From Bacteroidales bacterium (GTDB lineage Bacteria > Bacteroidota > Bacteroidia > Bacteroidales > G3-4614): 64,000 nt of DNA. The stretch spans positions 226,553 through 290,552 of the forward strand of contig SUXK01000004.1 of the NCBI GenBank assembly GCA_015061035.1, read 5' to 3'. Of the stretch, positions 19,418-29,945 are shown one piece after another. The notes beneath the pieces are model-generated. The model had not been told where the DNA came from and made no database searches. It was given only the letters and a program-made list of their open reading frames with translations. The translations under genes were made by a program, and so were the position numbers. How positions within the stretch are numbered: position 1 is the first letter of the stretch; each line of letters opens with the position of its first letter.

Positions 19418-20518
19418 CTACTCTGCTTCGGCTTCTGCCATTAGGTTTACACTCTCATCCTTTCCGCTTCGGTCAACGTACTGTTTGCGAAGTGGATTTG
19501 CTGTTATTTCATCATACATTACTCGATTGTTATATACATCTATTGCTGTATATATGGCTTGTCGCATTGAGTTTGCTGATGCTTTGCTCTTTCCTGCTAT
19601 GTCGTATGCTGTTCCATGATCAGGCGAAGTGCGTACAAAGTCAAGCCCTGCAGTGTAGTTTACTCCGTCATCCATTGAGAGGGCTTTGAATGGTGCTAAT
19701 CCTTGATCGTGATACATTGCCAACACACCATCAAAGTTTTTATATAGTGCGGCTCCAAAGAATCCATCGGCAGAGTATGGTCCAAAACATACTATTCCAC
19801 TGCTGTATGCCTCTTGTATTGCGGGGATTATTGTATCCTGCTCCTCTGTTCCTATCAATCCGTTATCTCCTGCATGTGGGTTTAACGAGAGGACTGCAAT
19901 TCGTGGACGTTCTAATTTAAAGTCTTGTATCAGAGACCTGTTGAATATGTTTAGTTTATTAATTATCAACTCTTTTGTTATCTTCTCAGACAACTCTTTT
20001 ATTGGTGTGTGGGTGGTCACTAATGCTACTTTTAGTGTTTCGTTCATCAATATCATTAGTGGCTCGTTCTCGCCGCCAAATCGAGATTGCAGATACTCTG
20101 TGTGTCCTAAGAAGTTGAAATCTTCTCCTTGTATTGTATTTTTATTTATTGGTGCAGTTACAAGAACATCTACTTTACCATCTTTTAGATCTTGTACTGC
20201 TACTTCTAATGCCTTTAGCGATGCCATTCCTGCTACTTGCGATGGTTTGCCTATCTCAACTTTTAATTCATCATCAAAGCAGTTTACAAAATTTACTCTG
20301 TCAGGTAATATATTATCGGCATTTGCCACTATATTAAATTGTAAATTAGGCACATCTAACAGCTTTTTGTAATAACCTGATACTTTTGCCGCTCCATATA
20401 CTACGGGTGTACATATTTCGGTCATACGTTGGTCTGATAATGCTTTGATTATCACCTCGTAACCCACTCCGTTTATATCTCCGTGAGTTATTGCTACTCT
20501 TAATTTATTTGGTTTCAT
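19418..20518 (-). CDS. pdxA: 4-hydroxythreonine-4-phosphate dehydrogenase
   Basis: ITHGDINGVGYEVI, TAPINK, LGHTEYL, LNPHAGDNGLIG, YHDQGLAPFK, RTSPDHGTAYDIAG. Confidence 0.96.
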   Translation of the reverse strand: MKPNKLRVAITHGDINGVGYEVIIKALSDQRMTEICTPVVYGAAKVSGYYKKLLDVPNLQFNIVANADNILPDRVNFVNCFDDELKVEIGKPSQVAGMASLKALEVAVQDLKDGKVDVLVTAPINKNTIQGEDFNFLGHTEYLQSRFGGENEPLMILMNETLKVALVTTHTPIKELSEKITKELIINKLNIFNRSLIQDFKLERPRIAVLSLNPHAGDNGLIGTEEQDTIIPAIQEAYSSGIVCFGPYSADGFFGAALYKNFDGVLAMYHDQGLAPFKALSMDDGVNYTAGLDFVRTSPDHGTAYDIAGKSKASANSMRQAIYTAIDVYNNRVMYDEITANPLRKQYVDRSGKDESVNLMAEAEAE

Positions 20519-20587
20519 AATGGTAATATCTTTTAATTATGTCGCTAATTTACAAAATTTATGGTTATTTCTTAGTGTTTGGGATGT

Positions 20588-21607
20588 TTATTCTCCTTTT
20601 TGCGATGCTAACATTCCACATGCTGCCGATACGTCTTCGCCTCGTGATGCTCTGATTGTTGCCACTACTCCCCGCTTATTTAATTCATCACGAAATGCCT
20701 CTATCACTGCATCGGATGAACTTTGTAGCGAGATTCCTGGTATTGCATGGTAACGTATTAGATTTACTCTACAATCTAACCCTTTTAGTAGTTCTGATAG
20801 TTTTGCTGCATCCTCTAAACTATCGTTTACTTCACGTAACATTATATATTCAAAAGATAAACGGCGTTGATGCGAGAAGTCATACTCTCGTAACATTGCT
20901 ATCATATCTGATATAGGAAATGCTTTTTCGGCTGGCATATATCTTGCTCTACGCCCATCTGGTGCATGTAGGCTTACTGCCAAGTGACATTTACTCTCGT
21001 CCAAAAAGCGTTTTACTCCTTTGCGTATTCCTACGGTTGAGAGGGTTATTCGCTTTGGACTCCACGCTAATCCCCACGCTGCTGTGAGTATATCTATTAC
21101 GGTCAAGACAGAATCAAGGTTATCGGTTGGCTCACCCATACCCATGAACACTATATTGGTAAGTTGCTCACTATGAGGTACTGCTAATATTTGATTCATT
21201 ATCTCGGCTGGTGTAAGGTTTCGCTGAAATCCTTGTTTGCCTGTCATACAGAATAGACAGTTCATTTTGCATCCTACCTGAGATGATACGCAAAGCGTTG
21301 CTCTCTCACGATCAGGTATATATACAGTTTCAATGGTGTGTCCATCGTGCAAACGAAAGAGATACTTCTCTGTACCATCGCTTGATACTACTTGGTGCAT
21401 CGGAGGTACAACTCCCACTTCACACTCTTTTGATAATTTTTCGCGATTATGCTTTGATATGTTAGTCATATCAGAGAAATCTGCTACTCGTTTTTGATAT
21501 ATCCACTCACACATCTGCTTTCCTGCAAATGCGGGCATACCTAACTCTTGCGATAGTTGTTTTAACTCTGATAGTGTTCTCCCAACTAATGTTCTCTTTT
21601 GCATCAA
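20588..21607 (-). CDS. rlmN: 23S rRNA (adenine2503-C2)-methyltransferase (radical SAM)
   Basis: CVSSQVGCKMNCLFCMTGKQGFQRNLTPAEI, MGMGEPTDN, LAVSLHAP. Confidence 0.96.
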   Translation of the reverse strand: MMQKRTLVGRTLSELKQLSQELGMPAFAGKQMCEWIYQKRVADFSDMTNISKHNREKLSKECEVGVVPPMHQVVSSDGTEKYLFRLHDGHTIETVYIPDRERATLCVSSQVGCKMNCLFCMTGKQGFQRNLTPAEIMNQILAVPHSEQLTNIVFMGMGEPTDNLDSVLTVIDILTAAWGLAWSPKRITLSTVGIRKGVKRFLDESKCHLAVSLHAPDGRRARYMPAEKAFPISDMIAMLREYDFSHQRRLSFEYIMLREVNDSLEDAAKLSELLKGLDCRVNLIRYHAIPGISLQSSSDAVIEAFRDELNKRGVVATIRASRGEDVSAACGMLASQKGE

Positions 21608-21624
21608 CTCTTATTTTATATGAT

Positions 21625-21666
21625 AAGGGGACAATTTCAATTGTGCTGAAACCGTCCCCTTGTTTT
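21625..21666. terminator. Candidate terminator hairpin
   Basis: AAGGGGAC...GTCCCCTT followed by GTTTT. Confidence 0.55.
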
Positions 21667-21738
21667 ATATTATTGGAATCTTATTTTAAGGAGAATAATC
21701 TCAAAATATTTTCCAAATTTTCTCTTGTTTCCTTTTGA

Positions 21739-23787
21739 TTAGTAGAACAATGTTCTATTGTCATCTATATCAGTTAGGTTGTAAATCAAATCGAAATATC
21801 TCTCATAGATATATTTTGTCATTGATGATTTGTAGATGTTTGTCTCACTTGCTTTATCAAAAGTCGACAATACATCGTTGTTTGCAACAACTTTGTATAG
21901 ATATACTGCTCTGTTTCCTTGTACTGGTGCTTGCAACTCATCTACTGGTGCAAATGGAGCTGATCCTGCTAATTTAGGCTCAAATCCGATTCCCGGAACT
22001 ACTGATGAGCGGAACACTACCGATTTTGCTGTATCAACTTTTGAAGCAAGAGCCTCTGCTGCTTGCTCAAGTGTAGTGAACTCTTTTAACAACTCCGCAA
22101 TCTTTTCACCTTTCTTCTCTTGAAGAAGTCTTGTTTTCAACATAGGAGCTAAATCTTCGTATGTTTCATACTCATCATCTGAGATTTTTGCAACTTTTGC
22201 CACTACATAGAATTTCTTTTCTACATCAAATATTTTTGATAACTCTTTCTCATCTGCATTGAATGCCCATTGTATTATCTCACGTGCATTAGGAATGTAT
22301 GAAAGATTGATATCTGCTTTTCCAATTTTTGCTGTTTGAACTGAGATTCCGTTATCAATATCTCCGTTAGAGAACTCTTCTGTCTCGCCTTTCTCTGTCA
22401 TGTATTTGCTTAATTTGTAGTATTGAGCATCGCGAGTCTCCTGACTTGGTTTTACCTCAACAAGTAGTTGTGCTACTTTTGCTTTATCAACTGGTTTAGT
22501 TTTATCAGTTACCTCTAATAGGTGTATTCCAAATTGAGTTGTTACCTTTTGTACTCCTTTTGCTCCACGGAATGCCGCATCAGCAAATTTAGTTCCTAAT
22601 TGTGATAACATAGGCTCTGTAAACCAACCGAAACTTCCTCCGTTTGATGAAGTGTTTGTGTCAACTGAATACTCTTTTGCTAACTCTGCAAAGTCACCAC
22701 CATTTTTAAGTACATTGTAGATACTATCACAAAGTGCCTCTTGTGTTGGAGCAAACATTATGTGACGTGCCTCAACTGAGTCAGGAGCAACAGTTGTTGA
22801 CATTACACGATATTTTTTGTATGTGTTATTTTCAAAGATTGTCTCTGATACATCTCCAACTTTTGCTTTGCTTACAAACTCTTTCATTTTTGGAGACATT
22901 GTTGAAACAGTCATATACTCTTTTGGTGCTTGAGCATATTGTACATGCTGAACATTTTCTGTTGTTGAAAATGTCTCTGATAGAGAGTTAAACAACTCTT
23001 CTGTTGCTTTGAAGTCGTCTTGTGTTGGTGCAACTGAAAGTGCTACAAACTCTATTGTGCGATTTTCGTCAATTTTATAGTTTTCGCGTTTTTTAGAGTA
23101 GAGTGATTTTACTTCGCTCTCTGATACTTCAACTAATGAATCGGGGATTGCTGTGTAAAGTTGAGGGACATAAGCAATATCAACATTTTTAGTTGTCTCA
23201 GCAAATGCTGACTCTAAATCAAGATCATTTGGAAGTAATGATTTTGAAACAAGGTTGAACATTTTACGACTTACACGGTCATTCTTTACAGCCTCCTCAA
23301 ATGCGTACCAACTCTCTTGTGCCATTGCAATTTGATATTGTTGCTCCTCATCTAAGGTTGTTAGATCGGTTGAGAAAAGTTGTGATAAGTAACTCATCAA
23401 CATCTCTTTGTCAAATTGTCCTGTTTGAGGATTTGTGTATTGTTGCAATACCAATGGTGAGGTGTTGTCGCCTGTGATTAGATCGTTCAACTCTTCTTCT
23501 GATACTGTAATACCAATGTTTTCGGCACAATCCGACATTGCTTTTGTCATTACCATTTCGGTAAATATTCTGTTTCTGTCGGCATCAGTAGTCTCTGCAC
23601 CTAATTTTGACTGGAACTCCTCAGGTGATATTGCGTCACCATTTACTTTAGCTACATTGTTTTTGCTCATTTGTAGGAATGTGCCTCCTGAGTTTAGGAA
23701 GTCACCAATGATGAATGCTAACAATGCAACTCCAATTACAACAATAAGAAGTCCTGCTTGATTTCTAATTTTTTGTAGTGTTGCCAT
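21739..23787 (-). CDS. Peptidylprolyl isomerase, SurA/PpiD-like (SurA_N + parvulin domains)
   Basis: N-terminal TM MATLQKIRNQAGLLIVVIGVALLAFIIGD; parvulin motif ARHIMF...FAELAKEYSVD...GGSFGWF. Confidence 0.9.
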   Translation of the reverse strand: MATLQKIRNQAGLLIVVIGVALLAFIIGDFLNSGGTFLQMSKNNVAKVNGDAISPEEFQSKLGAETTDADRNRIFTEMVMTKAMSDCAENIGITVSEEELNDLITGDNTSPLVLQQYTNPQTGQFDKEMLMSYLSQLFSTDLTTLDEEQQYQIAMAQESWYAFEEAVKNDRVSRKMFNLVSKSLLPNDLDLESAFAETTKNVDIAYVPQLYTAIPDSLVEVSESEVKSLYSKKRENYKIDENRTIEFVALSVAPTQDDFKATEELFNSLSETFSTTENVQHVQYAQAPKEYMTVSTMSPKMKEFVSKAKVGDVSETIFENNTYKKYRVMSTTVAPDSVEARHIMFAPTQEALCDSIYNVLKNGGDFAELAKEYSVDTNTSSNGGSFGWFTEPMLSQLGTKFADAAFRGAKGVQKVTTQFGIHLLEVTDKTKPVDKAKVAQLLVEVKPSQETRDAQYYKLSKYMTEKGETEEFSNGDIDNGISVQTAKIGKADINLSYIPNAREIIQWAFNADEKELSKIFDVEKKFYVVAKVAKISDDEYETYEDLAPMLKTRLLQEKKGEKIAELLKEFTTLEQAAEALASKVDTAKSVVFRSSVVPGIGFEPKLAGSAPFAPVDELQAPVQGNRAVYLYKVVANNDVLSTFDKASETNIYKSSMTKYIYERYFDLIYNLTDIDDNRTLFY

Positions 23788-23903
23788 CTGTTTTTATATT
23801 TAATTTGTTTATTATTTACTATTTTTTTCAAAACCAAGTGCGAAGATAATAATTTTTCTCTGCTTATCCCAATTTATAGGTGCTGTTTTTGTCATTTATA
23901 TTA

Positions 23904-24551
23904 TTATTTTTTTTCGTTTGTTACTGCACTCTCTTGTTTTAGGGTATCTAAAGCATCGGTTGATGTTGCTTCTTTTCTTCGCATATCCTCCACGGGGAAT
24001 ATTCCTGTAGTTTTTAATATCTTGTATTGCGTCATATTTTGATTTGACTCAAAACCCAATCCCTCTATAATTCTATCTCCTCTTTCAATGTGTATTATGG
24101 TATCGGAGTATATCTTTTTTGCATCTTGACTCCAAAAGAGTTGCTCTGTAAAAAATCGTTCATCGTTGGTGTTTGCCATCTTGACATCTCCTCGTATCTC
24201 CCACAACCTCTTGTTTTTATAAAATATAGCAGTATCGCCCTCTAAGAATGCAGCAACATTGTAGTCATCATCGAAGGTCTCTAAATATATACCTCTGGGG
24301 AAATACCAGCGTGGTGTTTCTGAGTTTTCATACATATACCAATCGGGAGCAACTACCCTATAACGTGTTACTCCTGAGTCTGATATGAGCGTTGACACAT
24401 CTTTGCTATATATGGTTGGTACTTCGTTAGGATCGGTAAAGGACTCTATCACAACTTTGTTGTCTTTGCCACAACCTATCATTGTAAGAATAAACAGAAC
24501 TACAATATAGGGATATATTCTATTGGATAGAGCAGTTTTTCTATTCATCAC
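23904..24551 (-). CDS. lptC: LPS export protein LptC
   Basis: Lipoprotein with LptC-like repeats (GVTRYRVVAPDWYMYENSETPRWYFPRGIYLETFD); position in Bacteroidales coaX neighbourhood. Confidence 0.75.
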   Translation of the reverse strand: MMNRKTALSNRIYPYIVVLFILTMIGCGKDNKVVIESFTDPNEVPTIYSKDVSTLISDSGVTRYRVVAPDWYMYENSETPRWYFPRGIYLETFDDDYNVAAFLEGDTAIFYKNKRLWEIRGDVKMANTNDERFFTEQLFWSQDAKKIYSDTIIHIERGDRIIEGLGFESNQNMTQYKILKTTGIFPVEDMRRKEATSTDALDTLKQESAVTNEKK

Positions 24552-24562
24552 GAATTAAGGTT

Positions 24563-25849
24563 TTATTCAATTCTGTTCTTGAAGAACCAGAACTCATTAA
24601 ATGATATTCCTACCGAAAATATTAACCCATTCTCTACCAACTTTGCATCGGGTTTTAACTTTCTGTTGAAGTATTGGACTGATACGTTTACTAATGATTT
24701 GTCTCTCATTATAGGAAATCCCATTCCCACTGTTGCTCCTGCCTCGTACAAACCATTACCTTGAATTTTCATATACGACTTTTCGTAATATGCTCCTGCT
24801 CTAAATCGTATTCTGTCAACGTATTTTAATGAGTATAGTTCGTTCTTATACTCTGCTCCTACTGAGATTCTATATCTATTATTGAAGTTGTTTTTTAATG
24901 TCTCTTCGGTGTAATTTTTCTTCCAAAAGGGCAGATAGTTTGCATTTTTCCAAGGCTGATAGGTGAAGTCAACTCCAACAATAAGTTTTTCTCCCCAGTT
25001 ATATCCTAATCCTACACCATAACTCTCAGCCATATCGTATGCTCCTTTCAACGATATTGTATCACTTTCAACTGTTAAAGAGGTTTCGCCACTTGTCTCT
25101 AACTGATAAAGGTCATAATATCGCTGCCCCAACATCTTCTTTTTAGGCGAATATACCGCACCTAATGTAATTGAGTGGTTGTCGTTTATTGGTTGGGTGT
25201 ATCTTACTCCAAAATCGACCTTAAAATCGGTTATGTGCATTTTTGTTTGAGCAATCATTGCCACAACATTATACTGTGACGATGGCATAATGGTTGAACT
25301 ATGCGTTATGTTTCCAAAGAGATATGAAACATTTGCTCCTATAAATAGATTCTTATGAAGTTTTGCTGCAAGTCCGAGATATACTTGATGTATTCCGCCT
25401 TCGCCATAATTTGAGTATTCGCCAAATGGTATTTTCTTTCCGTACTCGTAATTTACTCTTGAGAATGGTACTATTCCAAGTGATGCTGCCAAATGCTTAC
25501 CTATCGGAAATTGTGCCACTGCATAATCAAAGTTGGCTGTGGTTTGCGTCTCTTTAAGTTTTCCCTCTTTTCGCCAATCAACCTCAACACTCATTCCTAT
25601 ATCAAAGAGGAAGGTAAGAGAGTCCATTGCTGCATACGATGCTGGGTTTTTAGGATTGATTTGCATCTTGTTATTTATTCCATAACCAACGCCTCCCATT
25701 CCTGAATTGATTCCTAATGAGAAATCATCAAGAGTTCCCAATCCGTACATCGAAAAGGGTGTCTGTGCCTTTGCGAAAAAGGTAGTTACAAAAAGAATTA
25801 TTATTATTGATATATATCTATTTTTCAACATTGTATCGTAAAATTGCAT
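24563..25849 (-). CDS. Outer membrane protein, FadL/UPF-like barrel
   Basis: Signal peptide and barrel repeats; SMYGLGTLDDFSLGINSGMGGVGYG. Confidence 0.7.
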   Translation of the reverse strand: MQFYDTMLKNRYISIIIILFVTTFFAKAQTPFSMYGLGTLDDFSLGINSGMGGVGYGINNKMQINPKNPASYAAMDSLTFLFDIGMSVEVDWRKEGKLKETQTTANFDYAVAQFPIGKHLAASLGIVPFSRVNYEYGKKIPFGEYSNYGEGGIHQVYLGLAAKLHKNLFIGANVSYLFGNITHSSTIMPSSQYNVVAMIAQTKMHITDFKVDFGVRYTQPINDNHSITLGAVYSPKKKMLGQRYYDLYQLETSGETSLTVESDTISLKGAYDMAESYGVGLGYNWGEKLIVGVDFTYQPWKNANYLPFWKKNYTEETLKNNFNNRYRISVGAEYKNELYSLKYVDRIRFRAGAYYEKSYMKIQGNGLYEAGATVGMGFPIMRDKSLVNVSVQYFNRKLKPDAKLVENGLIFSVGISFNEFWFFKNRIE

Positions 25850-26558
25850 TTAGACCTTTTAATACAAGGTACTCCTCATCAATTAAAGGTACGAAAGTAC
25901 TATTTTTTAATTGATTATACAACAATAAATGATCTCCTCCAGTTAATATAACTTTAAGATTTGCCTCTTTTTTAGAAATTTTAGCAATATACCCCTCACA
26001 TTCATACAATACTCCACTCATTACTCCCGACAATATGGCACTGTTTGTATCTACACCCAACAGAGGATATTCCTCTGAAACCTCAACAAGTGGTAACGAT
26101 TTTGTAAAATGATTTAAGGCTTTTAGTCGCATTGATATTCCGGGCGCAATATTCCCCCCTTTATATACTCCATCGGCTGTTACGTAATCGTACGTTACTG
26201 CTGTTCCAGCATCAATTACCAAAGTTGACACTTCACCACAAATTTCTCTTGCTCCTACCGCTGCTGCAACTCTGTCCATTCCTAATGTTTGGGGTGTTGC
26301 ATAATCAACTTTTATTGGTATTAGAGTTCGATATGTTAGATTAACAAAAGTTGTAGAATTCTCCTTTAGAGTTGCTAAAAACTCATTGTTAGGCAAAGAT
26401 GATGTTGAGTATATGGCATTTTGATAGTTCAACCCCTTTATATAGGAGATTACCTCCTCTGCTGAAGAGAGGGCAAATATTTTGACATCTACCATACCCT
26501 TTTCATCAAAAAGAGCTATCTTTATAGAGGTATTCCCCTGATCTACTATAAGATTCAC
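25818..26558 (-). CDS. coaX: Type III pantothenate kinase
   Basis: LIVDQGNTSIKIALF, GMDRVAAAVGA, LVIDAGTAVTYD, GGNIAPGISMR. Confidence 0.95.
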   Translation of the reverse strand: MNLIVDQGNTSIKIALFDEKGMVDVKIFALSSAEEVISYIKGLNYQNAIYSTSSLPNNEFLATLKENSTTFVNLTYRTLIPIKVDYATPQTLGMDRVAAAVGAREICGEVSTLVIDAGTAVTYDYVTADGVYKGGNIAPGISMRLKALNHFTKSLPLVEVSEEYPLLGVDTNSAILSGVMSGVLYECEGYIAKISKKEANLKVILTGGDHLLLYNQLKNSTFVPLIDEEYLVLKGLNAILRYNVEK

Positions 26559-26938
26559 TTTGCTTTGTTATCTTGGTTTTCTTTCTCCTTTAGTTTCTTC
26601 TCTTCGCGAGATACTATAAACGAAGCATATAACTGCAATACTGCCCCTGACAAAAGTAGAGCCAGCCACTCTTGTTGACGCACATACATAAACCATGCTG
26701 CTGCGGTTATCATTAATGCCGAAAAAAGTTCTATTCGACATGCTCTCTTTTGACGTAGAGTCATTCCTTCTGTATCTCTAAAAAGTCGCACAAACACTAA
26801 ACATGCTCCTCCTGCACCCAACATATATACTGATAGTTGGTGTTGGAACATAAACAATACTGTGGCCAGCAAAATTGAGATTGCTGCTATAACTGTTATC
26901 AGTCCTAATATATTAGGATTTATTTTTATCTTCTTCAT
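26555..26938 (-). CDS. Small integral membrane protein
   Basis: Four hydrophobic segments, charged C-terminus; adjacent to coaX. Confidence 0.7.
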   Translation of the reverse strand: MKKIKINPNILGLITVIAAISILLATVLFMFQHQLSVYMLGAGGACLVFVRLFRDTEGMTLRQKRACRIELFSALMITAAAWFMYVRQQEWLALLLSGAVLQLYASFIVSREEKKLKEKENQDNKAK

Positions 26939-26984
26939 CTCTCTTAGTCTATCATTATTTTAACATACAAACACAGATAAAGGA

Positions 26985-27299
26985 TTACTCCTCGGTTGTA
27001 GTTTTTATTATAAATATATCTTCATCGGCTTTTTTATATCCATACTCCTCTCGAGCATACTCCTCCACTACATCCTTATCTCTCATAAGTTCCTCAATTT
27101 TAATACTATCCTCTTTCATCTGTATTAAGTAAGCATCAAGTATCTCTTTCAAACTATCAAGTTCGTTTTTATACTCCATACGAACTCGTATATTGTTTTG
27201 GTCAAAGAACATTAGATATACAAAAAACAGAACAACTGCTATTGGCAACCACCACTTACGCAAAATCTTAAAAAAATTCTTAATTGATTCTCTATTCAT
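26985..27299 (-). CDS. Septum formation initiator family protein (FtsB/DivIC-like)
   Basis: Short N-terminus, single TM, coiled coil, REEYGYKKADEDIFII. Confidence 0.85.
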   Translation of the reverse strand: MNRESIKNFFKILRKWWLPIAVVLFFVYLMFFDQNNIRVRMEYKNELDSLKEILDAYLIQMKEDSIKIEELMRDKDVVEEYAREEYGYKKADEDIFIIKTTTEE

Positions 27300-27466
27300 A
27301 TCTCTTTATGAGCCTATATATTTTACGATATTTTCTATATGCATAAATTTATGCGAAGATATAAAAAGTTTTTGGGTAACGAAAGCAATAAGTCTGGTTA
27401 TAGGAGTTAAAGAGGCAAAATTCCGATAATTAATATATCTTTTAACCAAACAAATAGAGATCTATC

Positions 27467-27505
27467 AAAAAAAACAAGAACCACAATCTTACGAATGTGG
27501 TTCTC
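27467..27505 (-). terminator. Terminator of rpsF-rpsR-rplI operon
   Basis: Minus: GAGAACCACA...TGTGGTTCTTGTTTTTTTT. Confidence 0.85.
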
Positions 27506-27530
27506 ATTGTTATTGTGTAGAACTCTTTAA

Positions 27531-27974
27531 TTATTCAGCTACTACTACAACCTCTATCTCTGCTGATACCTCTTTATATAGTTTAATAACTACTTTGTGA
27601 GCACCAAGTTCTTTTAGAGGCTCTTTCAAAGCGATAAGGCGACGATCAACAGTGAATCCTTTCTCTGCCAAAGTATCTGCTATTTGTACTGATGTTACAG
27701 ATCCAAATACTTTACCAGTCTCACTTGCTTTAGTTGCAATTGAGATAGAAACTCCGTTTAATGAAGTTGCCAATGCTTCTGCATCTGCTTTAAGTTTAGC
27801 CAATTTCTCAGCACGTTGACGATTGTCCTCAGCCAACATTTTAAGAGCTGACTCAGATGCGATAACTGCTTTTCCTTGAGGGATAAGATAGTTGCGTCCG
27901 TAACCTTTTTTTACGTTAACAACATCACCCTTAAAACCTAAATTTAGGATATCTTCTTTTAATATTACTTGCAT
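27531..27974 (-). CDS. rplI: 50S ribosomal protein L9
   Basis: MQVILKEDILNLGFKGDVVNVKKGYGRNYLIPQGKA. Confidence 0.98.
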   Translation of the reverse strand: MQVILKEDILNLGFKGDVVNVKKGYGRNYLIPQGKAVIASESALKMLAEDNRQRAEKLAKLKADAEALATSLNGVSISIATKASETGKVFGSVTSVQIADTLAEKGFTVDRRLIALKEPLKELGAHKVVIKLYKEVSAEIEVVVVAE

Positions 27975-27992
27975 TGTCGTTCCTCCTTAATT

Positions 27993-28265
27993 TTATTTCA
28001 TATTATCAGTTACATAAGGCAACAACGCCAAGTGGCGAGCGCGCTTAACAGCTTGAGCAATACGACGTTGGAACTTCAATGAAGTACCTGTGATACGACG
28101 AGGTAAAATTTTACCTTGCTCGTTTAAGAATTTTTTCAAGAATTCGGGATCTTTGTAATCGATGTACTTAATTCCGCTCTTTTTGAAACGGCAATATTTT
28201 TTCTTCTTTACATCTACTGAAGGGGGAGTGAGATATCTGATCTCTGATTGAGTGTTTTGTGCCAT
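27993..28265 (-). CDS. rpsR: 30S ribosomal protein S18
   Basis: [19 protein letters not shown]...[30 protein letters not shown]. Confidence 0.98.
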   Translation of the reverse strand: MAQNTQSEIRYLTPPSVDVKKKKYCRFKKSGIKYIDYKDPEFLKKFLNEQGKILPRRITGTSLKFQRRIAQAVKRARHLALLPYVTDNMK

Positions 28266-28268
28266 GAT

Positions 28269-28619
28269 TTAGTTCTCCTTTACTTCGTTATTTGATTTAA
28301 CACTTCTTCTCTTCGCTGCATATTCAGCTGCGTATTTGTCTTGTTTGAATGTCAAGAAACGAATTACGCGCTCATCGCGACGGAAGTTTACCTCTAACTT
28401 AGCAATTACGGTAGGTTCTGCATCGAACTCAATAAACTCGTAAAAACCTGTTGTTTTCTTTTGAATGGGATAAGCAAGTTTGCGTAAGCCCCAGTTCTCT
28501 TCGTTTACTATTACGGCTCCTTCAGCTTTGAGAATGTTTGTGAATTTCTCTACCGCTTCCTTCATCTGTGGTTCAGACAAAACGGGAGTCAAAATGAAAA
28601 CGGTTTCGTAATGATTCAT
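28269..28619 (-). CDS. rpsF: 30S ribosomal protein S6
   Basis: [16 protein letters not shown]...[24 protein letters not shown]. Confidence 0.97.
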   Translation of the reverse strand: MNHYETVFILTPVLSEPQMKEAVEKFTNILKAEGAVIVNEENWGLRKLAYPIQKKTTGFYEFIEFDAEPTVIAKLEVNFRRDERVIRFLTFKQDKYAAEYAAKRRSVKSNNEVKEN

Positions 28620-28655
28620 AATTAATAAATTTGTTAGTTAATAAAATTTGCGGTG

Positions 28656-28687
28656 CAAAATTAGTAAAAAGTTTTTAATCGTGCAAA
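28656..28687 (-). promoter_or_regulatory. Bacteroidetes-type promoter of rpsF operon
   Basis: Minus strand TTTG-N20-TAATTTTG. Confidence 0.6.
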
Positions 28688-28808
28688 TATTTCAGTTGTG
28701 AGTTGTTAGTTATAAAAAACAAGAGAGAATAACAAGAGAGAATAGTTATTAATTCTAATTTTTCTTGCTTACTTTGCGTTTGATTAGTTATAATTTTAAG
28801 TTTTTTGT

Positions 28809-29828
28809 ATGAGAAACCCTTTACAAAGCATACGATACGTAATAGTTATTATTACAAGTTTTTTATGTTTCAACTCATTTGCTCAATACCAAAGTGATGA
28901 GTTGGACAATGGCCTATTGTGCAGAACTATTGACATGCCTGATGATTATGAGGGTAAGGTGGTGTGTACGCTCATAAAGAGGGATTGTAAACAAAAGAGC
29001 AAGAAGGCTCTGCTTTACGTGCATGGATTTAACGACTACTTTTTTCAGGCAGAAATGGCTGACCGCTTTAATGCTGAGGGCTATAACTTTTATGCTGTTG
29101 ATTTGAGGAAATATGGACGTTCATTACTACCTCATCAAAAGAGATGTAACACTCGTAACATTAATGAGTATTTTGCTGATTTAGATAGCACGATTAATAT
29201 TATAAGAAGTGAGGGAAACGATACCATTATTCTTATGGGACACTCTACGGGCGGACTTACAACCTCGCTATACTGCCACTCTAAGGGTGATGACTGCCCC
29301 GTTGATGCTCTTATTTTAAACAGTCCATTTTTTAAGTTTAATATGGGCGGAATATTGAATGAATTTGTAATACCATTAGTCTCTTTTATTACACCTGTAT
29401 TACCTGATATTTCAATTCCACAAGGAGCATCTACGGCATACGCCGAGAGTCTTTTGAAAGAGTTTCATGGCGAATGGGAGTTTGACAAAGATAAAAAGTT
29501 AATGCTCTCGCCCAATGTTACTACCGATTGGATTTCGGCAATATACAATGCTCAAAAAATTGTATGGAGGGGATTAGATATTAAAGTTCCTGTTTTAGCA
29601 ATGTACTCCGACAATAGTGTGAATGGCAACAAATGGAGCATAGAGTTTATGCATGGTGATGCTGTTTTGAATGTCAAAGATATTACCAAATACTCTCAAA
29701 ATTTAGGGAACAATATTCAACGCCTTAAAGTTGTTGGTGGTATGCACGACCTTCTCTGTTCAAAACCAGAAGTAAGGAACAAGGTTTATAAGTTCATTTT
29801 TAAGTGGCTATCAACTATCAGTTGTTAG
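28809..29828 (+). CDS. Alpha/beta hydrolase (serine aminopeptidase S33-like)
   Basis: Signal peptide; LLYVHGFNDYFFQ, nucleophile elbow GHSTGG, terminal GGMHDLL. Confidence 0.88.
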   Translation: MRNPLQSIRYVIVIITSFLCFNSFAQYQSDELDNGLLCRTIDMPDDYEGKVVCTLIKRDCKQKSKKALLYVHGFNDYFFQAEMADRFNAEGYNFYAVDLRKYGRSLLPHQKRCNTRNINEYFADLDSTINIIRSEGNDTIILMGHSTGGLTTSLYCHSKGDDCPVDALILNSPFFKFNMGGILNEFVIPLVSFITPVLPDISIPQGASTAYAESLLKEFHGEWEFDKDKKLMLSPNVTTDWISAIYNAQKIVWRGLDIKVPVLAMYSDNSVNGNKWSIEFMHGDAVLNVKDITKYSQNLGNNIQRLKVVGGMHDLLCSKPEVRNKVYKFIFKWLSTISC

Positions 29829-29877
29829 CATTATTATCCCAATTAGGCTAATTTATCAAATTAATATTATATGAGTA

Positions 29878-29905
29878 CGGAGTTGCACATAAATATGCAA
29901 CTCCG
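29878..29905. terminator. Hairpin between convergent genes
   Basis: CGGAGTTGCA-cataaata-TGCAACTCCG. Confidence 0.6.
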
Positions 29906-29945
29906 CTTAATCTAACAACTGAAATTAACGTGTCACGTTTAATTT